Below are positions 15,851 through 23,846 of a stretch of 64,000 nt of DNA, one piece after another. This DNA is from Maridesulfovibrio sp050916235 (GTDB taxonomy: Bacteria; Desulfobacterota; Desulfovibrionia; Desulfovibrionales; Desulfovibrionaceae), in contig NZ_CP104854.1 of the NCBI RefSeq assembly GCF_050916235.1, positions 3,534,001-3,598,000 of the forward strand, in the 5' to 3' direction. The position numbers were made by a program, and so were the translations under genes. How positions within the stretch are numbered: the stretch's first letter is position 1; each line of letters opens with the position of its first letter. The notes below the pieces were generated by a model. The model was given only the letters and a program-made list of their open reading frames with translations. It ran no database searches and was not told the origin of the DNA.

Positions 15851-17623
15851 TTAATTACCTTTGGCTGCTATTTTTGAACGCATTAAAGCTTCGGCTTCTA
15901 CAACTGCGGATGATAATATATTCAAATTCTCAACTCCGTTATTCATGATCCAGTCCGGATTGATAACCAATGCTGCTTCAACGGCAATAGTTTCAATGTC
16001 TTTTCCCCAGAACCAGCCTTTCTGAAGGGCAGGATATACTTCAGATGGAATTTTGATAAAACTGTATACTTTGTTGCCGTTTGAGTCGTTAATATTGTTA
16101 AAGTCCCAATCGTCTACGGTTATCAGGCGCAGTCCCGATCCGGAAGAAGCCATCGCTTCCGCTTTTTTCAGGAAATCGCTATTCAGGGCTGATACAAACA
16201 TCATGACAGCATAGTCATTGTTTTTTACAATATCTAGAGCCATCTCGTAGCTGGCTGAGCGAGTGGGAATTTTTTTGTAGCTGCTGTCCAGTTCGCAGAA
16301 TGACTCCCAGGTTATAGCTGTCCCGGAGTCTTTGGGGCCAGTGTAAAGTATATGTTTTTTCGGGTCGATATCCTTGACCGACTTGATCCCTGAAGCGCGA
16401 TTGGCAATCATCTGTACTGCTTCAGGAAAAACGGCAGTCTGCATAGTTGTCAGATTGGTTTTGGGATTATTCTTTTTGAAAAGCAGAAAAGCATCGGACT
16501 GGACGATGGCTGCGTCAACTTCTCCGCTTTTGAGCAAATCCAGATTTTCCAGGGAACCTGAAGTATTGATCAGGTTGACATCAAGATCTTTAACCTTGTC
16601 TTTGATGAGTGTTCCGAAATAATTATAATTTCCGCTCTTGGATGCGGTTGCGAAGCGCAGAGTGGAAGGCGTTTTGGAGATGGCCGCCAGTGCTTCTGGA
16701 GCAAGGGCTATGCTGGCCGGAATTTCCGCAGGTAGAAAAGAAGTATCCAAAGGACCGTTCATTTGTTTCAGTTTGCTGTCCAACTGGTTGAGTTTTTCCT
16801 GCAGCTCATGGTTGTTTGCAGCCAATTGGTCAGCTTCGGCACGCCATTCTTGTATTCCGGGGTCAAGTTGGTGGTTATAAAAGGTTTCGGCGAATCCGGG
16901 TCTGGTGATGCTGTCAAGCATCATCCATAAACACAGTGAATCCCACATGCCGAAACTTGGTTTGGAGTTGTAAGTATAGCTGGGGGCTTTCCAGTCGCGT
17001 TTCGAATAGTATTGCGAACGAGCATATGCATCATTAGTAGAAGAGAATTTTTTTGTGCGCCTAACTTTATTCGTTAATTTTTTGTTTTTATAATCAATTT
17101 CCTGTGTGGTTGTTGTTTTGTTAAGCTTGGCTTTTGAGTCCTTGTATTCAGTATATGAATTTTTGGCAGTCTTTGCCGATTGGCTGTTTGAAATTTTATT
17201 ATCAAACTTTAAGCTGCCAGTCGCTTTTGCCTTTTCCCCAGTTGAAGACGTTGATGAAGAAATGTTCGAGTTGACGGGGGTGGATGTAGATGAGGATTTG
17301 TCCGGTTTGCTGTAGGGGGATAAACTGGTGCTTTTTATAGTGGATTTAGAGGGTTTTGAATACGAAACACTCGATTTGGTGCTTTTTTCTGCAGGCTTTG
17401 AATAACTCGTTCCCGATTGACTGGATGAGCTGTATGTTCCACTTACACTTTTGCTCCCCTGTACTTTTGATGTAGGTTTTGAATATGAGCTATAGGATTT
17501 AGCCGAACTGTATGATTTAGATGACCCGTATGAACGCCATTTCGCTTCTGCTCCATTTGCTCCGGTAAGAAAAGCCAAAGCGACGAACAGGATAAGACAG
17601 GTGGTTAATTTAGTGTGTTTCAT
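15851..17623 (-). CDS. Exported TAXI-type solute-binding protein with Ser/Tyr/Lys-rich N-terminal region
   Basis: 590 residues. A signal peptide occupies residues 1-26 (MKHTKL, hydrophobic core, ANGAEA). Residues ~28-205 are low complexity: repeated SYSS, SYSKP and SKST blocks. A coiled segment (residues ~275-300) precedes a C-terminal TAXI domain (TRAP-transporter associated extracytoplasmic immunogenic family) starting TLRFATASKSGNYNYFG, with NTSGSLENLDLLKSGEVDAAIVQSDA and a SVKDIDPKKHILYTGPKDSGTA segment. Known TAXI proteins bind small solutes for TRAP transporters, but no TRAP membrane genes are nearby. ATG at 17623 has a poor ribosome-binding site; it is chosen because it begins the signal peptide. 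First gene of the DUF2491/PspA operon. Confidence 0.75.
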   Translation of the reverse strand: MKHTKLTTCLILFVALAFLTGANGAEAKWRSYGSSKSYSSAKSYSSYSKPTSKVQGSKSVSGTYSSSSQSGTSYSKPAEKSTKSSVSYSKPSKSTIKSTSLSPYSKPDKSSSTSTPVNSNISSSTSSTGEKAKATGSLKFDNKISNSQSAKTAKNSYTEYKDSKAKLNKTTTTQEIDYKNKKLTNKVRRTKKFSSTNDAYARSQYYSKRDWKAPSYTYNSKPSFGMWDSLCLWMMLDSITRPGFAETFYNHQLDPGIQEWRAEADQLAANNHELQEKLNQLDSKLKQMNGPLDTSFLPAEIPASIALAPEALAAISKTPSTLRFATASKSGNYNYFGTLIKDKVKDLDVNLINTSGSLENLDLLKSGEVDAAIVQSDAFLLFKKNNPKTNLTTMQTAVFPEAVQMIANRASGIKSVKDIDPKKHILYTGPKDSGTAITWESFCELDSSYKKIPTRSASYEMALDIVKNNDYAVMMFVSALNSDFLKKAEAMASSGSGLRLITVDDWDFNNINDSNGNKVYSFIKIPSEVYPALQKGWFWGKDIETIAVEAALVINPDWIMNNGVENLNILSSAVVEAEALMRSKIAAKGN

Positions 17624-18000
17624 TGTCTGGTTCCGGTTGAAGTTTGTTGCAGGATAATACTCAAGCATTCCATCTTATATTTATGCATTGTTTTTCCCGT
17701 TTTTGGAGAAGATGGAGCATCTCTATTGTCTCGGAGTGCTTATGGTTTTATAGTTAACTCCCGAAGCTCACTCGACTGACAGGTGTTAATTTAATATAAT
17801 TAATCAGACGGAAATCTTTAGCAAAATCAAGTTGGGTTATGCAACCAATAAGAATTGTGTGCGTACAGAAAATAATGTTTGAGCAAGGTTGGAAGGTTGA
17901 TGTGTGCGGTCCTATGATGCTGGCAGAATGATTTAGCTTTAAATACGTAAAATCAATTTTGTTGGCTTTTAAAATTGTCTCAGGGGCGAGGAAGGGCACA
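17624..18000. other. Divergent intergenic region
   Basis: About 376 AT-rich bases between two divergent genes, expected to carry both promoters. No promoter with convincing spacing was identified. Confidence 0.4.
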
Positions 18001-18537
18001 ATGAAAAATATCTCGAAAATATTATTCAGCATTATGCTGCTTCTGGCACTTAACGGCTGTTCGTCCGGCGATTGGCGGACCGCCAGCCGGGAGCCTGCGG
18101 GAATCGCGCCTGATCCGGCCTCTACGCGCGAGGCTGTTGTGCAGGTTTATGCTGCACCTGCGTGGGGCTGGCGCGGCTGGTTTGCTGTGCATACGTGGAT
18201 TGCCGCCAAGAAGACCGGGGCCGACGGGTACACGGTCTATGAAGTCATCGGCTGGCGGCAGAGTCGGGGGCTGCCGATCGTGCGTATAGAACGCGATGCG
18301 CCGGATCGTTACTGGTTCGGCAGGCAGCCCGAGCTTGTGGCTGATTTTCGCGGTCAGGGCGGTGATGAACTCATTGCCCGGATAGACGCAGCCGCACGCA
18401 GCTATCCGTGGGGTGACACCTACAAGGCTTTCCCCGGACCAAACAGCAACACCTTCACGGCATGGGTTCTGGAGCAGGTGCCGGAGTTCAAGGTCGAGCT
18501 GCCGTTTTCCGCCATAGGAAGCGGATTTCGGGGTTGA
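18001..18537 (+). CDS. DUF3750-family lipoprotein
   Basis: 178 residues. A lipoprotein signal peptide ends LALNGCSS with the lipidated Cys near residue 20. The mature part contains AVHTWIAAKK, YEVIGWR and PNSNTFTAWVL, which match DUF3750; the His/Asn/Cys-like arrangement of this family resembles NlpC-related folds but activity is not established. GAGGAAGG precedes the ATG. Monocistronic, followed by a strong terminator shared with the convergent chemoreceptor gene. Confidence 0.78.
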   Translation: MKNISKILFSIMLLLALNGCSSGDWRTASREPAGIAPDPASTREAVVQVYAAPAWGWRGWFAVHTWIAAKKTGADGYTVYEVIGWRQSRGLPIVRIERDAPDRYWFGRQPELVADFRGQGGDELIARIDAAARSYPWGDTYKAFPGPNSNTFTAWVLEQVPEFKVELPFSAIGSGFRG

Positions 18538-18551
18538 TTTTTTCCCCACAA

Positions 18552-18590
18552 AAAAGGCCGGAACTCAGAAGCTCCGGCCTTTTGATTTTT
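18552..18590. terminator. Bidirectional terminator between lipoprotein and chemoreceptor genes
   Basis: AAAAGGCCGGA (18552-18562) pairs with TCCGGCCTTTT (18573-18583), with T-rich sequence on the right and A-rich on the left. Confidence 0.85.
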
Positions 18591-18616
18591 ATCTGTCAGA
18601 CAGCGTGAGGGGCTGA

Positions 18617-20419
18617 TCAGCCTTTCATGTGTTCCGTCATGCTGTTCAGTATTTTGATCTGCTTGGTCAGGTCGGCCACAACGGTTCTGGAGAGTTTCAT
18701 TGCGTGTGAGGTTTCCGTTGAAATCTCGCTGATGTCGGTGATGCTCCGGTTGATTTCCTCGCTTGCGGCGCTGTGCTGATCCGCGGCAGTGGCGATGGAC
18801 TGAACCTGAGCGGTAGCGTCGTTCACCAGCGTCACGATCTGGCGCAGGGAGTTACCGGAGGCATTGGCAAGCTCGGTCACTTCCGCGATGGTTTCCACTG
18901 ACTTGACCGTGTTGCTGATGTTCTTGCGGGCTTCTTCCTGAATGTTCTTGACCGCGTTGGCAACATCGTTGGTCGCGCTCATGGTCTTTTCAGCCAGTTT
19001 GCGGACCTCATCCGCTACAACAGCAAAGCCTCGTCCTGCATCACCGGCACGGGCAGCCTCAATGGCGGCGTTCAGGGCCAGCAGGTTGGTCTGGTCGGCG
19101 ATGTCGTTGATCACGCTGATGATCTTGCCGATACCTTCGGCCTGCTCTCCGAGAGTGGTCATGTCGGTCATGAGGGTCTTGGCCTGAGAGGAAACTTCCT
19201 CGATGCCGTCCACTGCGCGGTATACGACTTCCGCGCCGCTTTCCGCCATGTTGCGGGCCTTGTCCACGGCCTGTGCGGCATTTGCGGCATTGCGGGCCAC
19301 TTCCATTACTGTGGCGTTCATTTCTTCCATGGAGCTGGCGGTTTCTTCCACCCGCTTGGCCTGTTCCACGGCCCCGACGCTGGACTGTTCGATCTGGACC
19401 ATGAGGTTTTCCGAAGCTTCGGAAACGGAGTCGACAACGTGGTCGAGCTGTCCGGCGGCCTCAAGCAGCTCTGCTGCCTTGGATTCGGCAAGCTCGTTTG
19501 CGGTGCGGGCTTCGCTGGTGGCCTGCATTGCTTCCTGCGCCTTGCGGGCGGCATCCTGTTCTTTGCGGGTAATTTCAGCGATATTGTTCTTCAGCGATGC
19601 GGCCATTTCGGAAAGGGCTGTCTGCAGCTCGCCGAGTTCGTCCTTGTAATTGACGTTGAAGGTCGTGTCGAATTCTCCGGAAGCTATTCTGCTGGCTGCT
19701 TCCTTGGTCTCAATGAGCGGGGCTATGATGCTGCGGGACACAATGTATCCCAGCGGCAGGAGGACAAACAGGAAAAGTGCTGCTGATGCCCCGGCCTGAA
19801 ACCACATGCCCTTGGTGTTCATTTCTTCCATTTCTTTTTTGATTTCTAGGGCGTCACGGTCGATGTTGTCGATGTAGATGCCGGTTCCGATCCAGAAGTC
19901 TGTTCCGGGAATCATGGCTGCATATCCTATCTTGGGCATGGGGCCTTCAACACCGGGCTTGCTCCAGGTGAAATGTACGAAATCTCCACCTGACCTTGCT
20001 GCTTTGGCCAGCTCGCGCACGGAGTAGACTCCGTCCTTGCCCTTGAGGTCGCCGAGGTCCTTGCCCTGCAGTGCGGGCTTTACGGGGTGGGCAACGTTCA
20101 CGGTGTCACGGTAGATGAAATAGTATCCGGAAGAGTCGTCTTCAAAGAAGGCGTTTTTGATCATCTCCCTGAAAAGAGCGATCTTTTCCTGCTCGTCAGT
20201 AATGCCTGAGGTGGCGCTGGAAAGAGCGGCGGCCATGGAGGTGACGGCAACTTTGATCTTGTCCTTCTGAGCGTCGAGCATGATTTCCTGAGTCTTACCG
20301 GCTTCCATTTCGGTAAGTTCATATGATGAATAGACACTGATGCAAATAGTTATCAGTGACGTTAATATGGCAATAAAAAATAGTACAGCCAGTTTGCTGC
20401 GAATGGAAAGGTTGTTCAC
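18617..20419 (-). CDS. Methyl-accepting chemotaxis protein with single Cache domain
   Basis: 600-residue inner-membrane chemoreceptor. TM1 ~10-30; the periplasmic domain ~40-190 has SSGYYFIYRDTVNVAHPVKP, GVYSVRELAKAA and IPGTDFWIGTGIYID blocks of the sCache_2 type, which binds small carboxylates and similar ligands. TM2 ~208-228 is followed by HAMP and a coiled signalling domain. The CheA/CheW-binding hairpin tip (DIADQTNLLALNAAIEAARAG) is intact, and paired Glu/Gln-containing methylation helices flank it. No C-terminal CheR-tethering pentapeptide is present (ends TEHMKG). Confidence 0.92.
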   Translation of the reverse strand: MNNLSIRSKLAVLFFIAILTSLITICISVYSSYELTEMEAGKTQEIMLDAQKDKIKVAVTSMAAALSSATSGITDEQEKIALFREMIKNAFFEDDSSGYYFIYRDTVNVAHPVKPALQGKDLGDLKGKDGVYSVRELAKAARSGGDFVHFTWSKPGVEGPMPKIGYAAMIPGTDFWIGTGIYIDNIDRDALEIKKEMEEMNTKGMWFQAGASAALFLFVLLPLGYIVSRSIIAPLIETKEAASRIASGEFDTTFNVNYKDELGELQTALSEMAASLKNNIAEITRKEQDAARKAQEAMQATSEARTANELAESKAAELLEAAGQLDHVVDSVSEASENLMVQIEQSSVGAVEQAKRVEETASSMEEMNATVMEVARNAANAAQAVDKARNMAESGAEVVYRAVDGIEEVSSQAKTLMTDMTTLGEQAEGIGKIISVINDIADQTNLLALNAAIEAARAGDAGRGFAVVADEVRKLAEKTMSATNDVANAVKNIQEEARKNISNTVKSVETIAEVTELANASGNSLRQIVTLVNDATAQVQSIATAADQHSAASEEINRSITDISEISTETSHAMKLSRTVVADLTKQIKILNSMTEHMKG

Positions 20420-20849
20420 AACATTTCTCCTGGGAAGGTAGCTCCGGCAAGGGAGACTAATTGTTTGGGAAAGAAACTTTCCTCTGGGAAGGGGGTTAAA
20501 AAGATTCAGTCAGAAGCAGGTAGCATTGATTTGATTTCAATCGTGTTAAAAAAATGCATCTGTTGAGTGTCTTTGAAATGCTAATACAGTTCAATTATAA
20601 TGTGTCTGCCCGCAATGTTTCCGGGCCCTGATAATTCAATACGTTTCGAAAGACGCATTATTGCGGTTTGAAATTGCTGCCTTGTTATTTATGCTAATGA
20701 AACTGATAGTCACTGTCAATTTAAAATTACAGCAGTAATGATTATCGCCACGGAACTAGAACAACTCATCAGAATAAATCAGGTTTTGCCAGCTGCAAGC
20801 CGCAGTCTAAGGCCGTTCTGTCCACAACCTTGCGGACGTCTCCGATGCA
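20420..20849. other. Intergenic region with an orphan plus-strand promoter
   Basis: 430 bases upstream of the chemoreceptor. Apart from the promoter at 20573-20601 nothing firm is seen. Confidence 0.45.
20573..20601 (+). promoter_or_regulatory. Near-consensus sigma-70 promoter facing the plus strand
   Basis: TTGAAA (20573-20578), 17-base spacer, TATAAT (20596-20601). The next plus-strand gene starts about 600 bases away, and the small gene in between is on the other strand. Confidence 0.5.
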
Positions 20850-21017
20850 TCAGCGGCCGCTTGGATTTTTGACCGCACAATTGCAGCCGGAGGCTCTCTT
20901 TTGCGCGGCGATGTATTCCATGATGGTGGAGCGCCCGTTTTCACGCAGGTCCTTTACGATGTCTTCTTCGGTGAATTCGAAGCAGTAACAGACGTATTTT
21001 TTTATTTCTGGCTTCAT
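20850..21017 (-). CDS. Small [2Fe-2S]-binding Bfd-like protein
   Basis: 55-residue protein starting MKPEIKKYVCYCFEFTEEDI and ending GCNCAVKNPSGR. The pattern CxC, then about 33 residues with an NGRSTIMEYI helix, then CxC and NPxGR is that of the Bfd/NirB-type [2Fe-2S] domain and of stand-alone Bfd-like proteins common in sulfate reducers. Cluster ligands would be Cys10, Cys12, Cys45 and Cys47. No strong ribosome-binding site is seen. Likely a small electron-transfer or iron-handling protein. Confidence 0.75.
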   Translation of the reverse strand: MKPEIKKYVCYCFEFTEEDIVKDLRENGRSTIMEYIAAQKRASGCNCAVKNPSGR

Positions 21018-21195
21018 GCGTTGATTGTCTGCTACTTTGGAAGCGCGGTCCAGCTGAAATGATGTGCTGTGCGCGGAACATCGGTACGTTGGCCCTGGAG
21101 TGGAAGACTGTATCCTGCTGCCGGTAATCGTGGAGGATGTTTAATCCGTACCCGGTCCGTTTTGAAGTATGTGCTGAATTGACAAGGAATTTGAG

Positions 21196-22719
21196 GTGTT
21201 GCGTATTCCAGTGTCGTATCTTGCTTTCATCATGCTGTGCTGTGCCCTTGTTGCGGGGTGCACGCCGGAGGATGAGGGGCAGGGAATGCAGATCACCGAA
21301 TTGTCCCAGCTTTCAGGCAGGAAAGTCGGGGTGATTACGGGGTCCATTTTTGACGGTGTGCTGAAGCGGCATATTCCATCAGCCGAGCCGGAGTTCTTTG
21401 ATACTTTCCCGGATCAGGTCCAGGCGCTGAAGACTGGAAAAATATCAGCGTTTTTTACCGATGATACAGGGATGCGTGATCTGCTGGCACACACCACCGG
21501 CCTGCTGTATCTGCCGGACCCGGTGGAGTCGGACGAGCACGCATTTGTCTTTGCGAGGTCCCGTCAGGCATTGCAGCAGCAGGTAGATGTAGCTCTTCGC
21601 GAGATGATCCAAAGCGGTCTTGCCGGGCAGATCATTGAAAAATGGTCCGGTCCGGACGGGGCTGCCGCCGAACTGCCAGAACTCCCGCAGGAGGGAAAGC
21701 AGGGCGTCCTGCGGTTCGCAACGCAGATAACCTGTCCTCCTGCTGCCTACATCAGGAACGGCCGACCGGTCGGATATGAAGTCGAACTGGCCCTGCGCGT
21801 TGCAGAGGCGCTGGGTCGCAGGCTTGAAGTCATCATTCTTGATTTCGGCGCGCTTATTCCTTCACTGGTATCAGGTAAAAGCGACATGGCCGGAGGGTCC
21901 ATCTCTGTAACCGAGGAACGCCGCAAGTCCGTTCTTTTCAGCGTGCCCATCTACACGGTGCGCATAATCGTTGTCGTTCCCGACACTCAGGAAGAGTCCC
22001 TTGCCTATTCCGTGTTGTCCGAGGTGCGCGAGAGTTTCATCCGGACCTTTCTTGTAGAAGGGCGCTACCGTCTGGTGTTCAAGGGGTTGTGGACAACTGT
22101 TCTGATTTGTGTGCTTTCCGCTGTTTTCGGAAGCCTGCTTGGCGCGCTTATCTGTTCTTGCCGCAGGTCCGGTTCTCCGTGGCTGAGCGTGCCCGCCCGG
22201 ATCTATATCCGTGCGATACAGGGGACCCCGATCGTACTGCTGCTGATGATTCTCTATTACGTAGTCTTCAGCGGGCTTGCCCTTGACGGAGTCTATGTCG
22301 CCGTCATCGGCTTCTCCATGAATTTTGCTGCATATGTTTCAGAGATGATGCGCGCCGGTGTCGAATCAGTGGATAAGGGACAGATTGAGGCGGCCGCGGC
22401 ACTCGGTTTCAGGCCCATTCATGCATTTATACGGGTCGTGATCCCGCAGGCAGCACGCTATGTGCTTCCGGTGTACAAGGGCGAACTCATTTCCATGCTG
22501 AAAATGACTGCGGTGGTGGGTTATATAGCCATTCAGGACCTCACGAAGATGTGCGACATAATCCGCAGCCGTACCTACGATGCTTTTTTCCCGCTCATAG
22601 CCACCGCCTGTATTTATTTCGTTCTTGCGTATCTGCTGATCTTCCTGCTCACTCTGCTTGAGCATTCGATCGACCCGAAACGACGCCAGCGGATGGTGAA
22701 AGGAGTAACAGCCCGATGA
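21196..22719 (+). CDS. Amino-acid ABC transporter substrate-binding/permease fusion
   Basis: 507 residues. The start GTG lies six bases after AAGGAA. A lipobox (LVAGCTPE) gives an N-terminal lipid anchor. Residues ~30-155 resemble the second half of an SBP3 protein (LSGRKVGVITGS ... LAGQIIEKWSG). Residues ~170-270 resemble the first half (GVLRFATQ, PVGYEVELALRVAEALG, FGALIPSLVSGKSDM, TEERRKSVLFS). A His/Glu/Gln-type permease domain (~285-500) follows, with the EAA loop EAAAALGFRPIHAFIRVVIPQA for ATPase contact. The halves of the binding protein therefore appear in permuted order. The gene overlaps the ATPase gene by four bases. Probably a polar amino-acid importer. Confidence 0.85.
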   Translation: MLRIPVSYLAFIMLCCALVAGCTPEDEGQGMQITELSQLSGRKVGVITGSIFDGVLKRHIPSAEPEFFDTFPDQVQALKTGKISAFFTDDTGMRDLLAHTTGLLYLPDPVESDEHAFVFARSRQALQQQVDVALREMIQSGLAGQIIEKWSGPDGAAAELPELPQEGKQGVLRFATQITCPPAAYIRNGRPVGYEVELALRVAEALGRRLEVIILDFGALIPSLVSGKSDMAGGSISVTEERRKSVLFSVPIYTVRIIVVVPDTQEESLAYSVLSEVRESFIRTFLVEGRYRLVFKGLWTTVLICVLSAVFGSLLGALICSCRRSGSPWLSVPARIYIRAIQGTPIVLLLMILYYVVFSGLALDGVYVAVIGFSMNFAAYVSEMMRAGVESVDKGQIEAAAALGFRPIHAFIRVVIPQAARYVLPVYKGELISMLKMTAVVGYIAIQDLTKMCDIIRSRTYDAFFPLIATACIYFVLAYLLIFLLTLLEHSIDPKRRQRMVKGVTAR

Positions 22720-23813
22720 TAAAGGTGCAGCACCTTGCCAAGTCCTTCGGTCCCGTGGCTGTACTGAAGGACGTGAACGCGGAGATTTCCGAGGGAGAAG
22801 TCATTTCCCTTATCGGGCCTTCAGGCGCGGGTAAGAGCACTTTCCTGAGGTGCATCAATCTTCTCGACCACCCGACAGGCGGCAATATCATTATCAAGGG
22901 TAAAAACATACTGGACAAAAATGCCGACATCTTTGCCTTGCGCAGGAAGGTCGGAATGGTGTTTCAGTCCTTTAATCTCTTCTCGCACCTGATGGCCGTT
23001 GAGAATGTCATGCTGGGGCCGGTCAGTCTTCTGAATATGCCCCGGCAGGAGGCCTTTGATGAGGGGATGAAGCTTCTTGCCCAGGTCGGCCTTGAGGAGA
23101 AGGCCTATTCCTATCCCGATGAGCTTTCCGGAGGCCAGAAGCAGCGGGTGGCCATTGCCCGCGCCCTGGCCATGCATCCTGAAATTCTGCTCCTTGATGA
23201 ACCTACTTCAGCCCTTGATCCGACCATGGTCAGCGAAGTTCTGGCTGTCATTCGCACGCTGGCAACCCGGGGAATGACAATGATGATCGTCACCCATGAG
23301 ATGCGTTTCGCGAGAGATGTTTCCACGCGCGTGTTTTACATGGATGAAGGAGAGATATACGAGGAGGGGACTCCTCAACAGATTTTCAATAATCCGGTAA
23401 GGGAGAAGACCCGTCATTTCATCCACAAGATCAGGACATTCTCTTTCACACTGCGCGCAGGTTCCTTCGACCTCTGCGCACTGCATGGAGATATCGAAAC
23501 CTTTGGCCGTAATCAGTTCATTGCGCACAGGCAGATACTCACAATCCAGTTGGTGCTTGAGGAGCTGCTCCTGTTTTACCTCCGGGAAAGAAAGGAGCAG
23601 GACGTCAACATCTCTGTCACTGTCAGCTACGCGGAAGAGAAAAAGGAAATTGCGGTCAATGTGGAATGTCCGGGCAGGCCTTTTGATTTCTCAGGGCACG
23701 ACGGAGATCTCTCGATGAAGATTGTGAGGTCCCTTACGCATGTTGCCCGCTTCTCTTTTGAGAACGGCAGGACCAGCCTGTCACTTATATTGTTATTGGA
23801 CAGTTGTGGCTAG
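22716..23813 (+). CDS. Amino-acid ABC transporter ATPase with C-terminal GHKL-like extension
   Basis: 365 residues. Residues 1-240 are a standard polar-amino-acid ATPase (GlnQ/HisP class): Walker A GPSGAGKST, Q-loop, signature LSGGQKQRVAIARAL, Walker B LLLDEPTSALDP, switch His in MIVTHEM. A further ~120 residues follow, much longer than GlnQ (about 240). This tail, with LVLEELLLFYLRERKEQDVNIS, EKKEIAVNVECPGRPFD and a final SFENGRTSLSLIL, reads like a reduced histidine-kinase-type (GHKL/anti-sigma) fold, though the ATP-lid Gly boxes are poor. The ATGA overlap with the permease gene indicates coupled translation. Confidence 0.88.
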   Translation: MIKVQHLAKSFGPVAVLKDVNAEISEGEVISLIGPSGAGKSTFLRCINLLDHPTGGNIIIKGKNILDKNADIFALRRKVGMVFQSFNLFSHLMAVENVMLGPVSLLNMPRQEAFDEGMKLLAQVGLEEKAYSYPDELSGGQKQRVAIARALAMHPEILLLDEPTSALDPTMVSEVLAVIRTLATRGMTMMIVTHEMRFARDVSTRVFYMDEGEIYEEGTPQQIFNNPVREKTRHFIHKIRTFSFTLRAGSFDLCALHGDIETFGRNQFIAHRQILTIQLVLEELLLFYLRERKEQDVNISVTVSYAEEKKEIAVNVECPGRPFDFSGHDGDLSMKIVRSLTHVARFSFENGRTSLSLILLLDSCG

Positions 23814-23846
23814 AGTTCTATTTTTGAGGAGTAGGTTTTCTCTATG

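Noticed and set aside
20698..20750. TGA/TCA-rich AT sequence reminiscent of Fur boxes near the Bfd-like gene
   Set aside because: Palindromic match is weak and it lies downstream of the small gene, not at its promoter.
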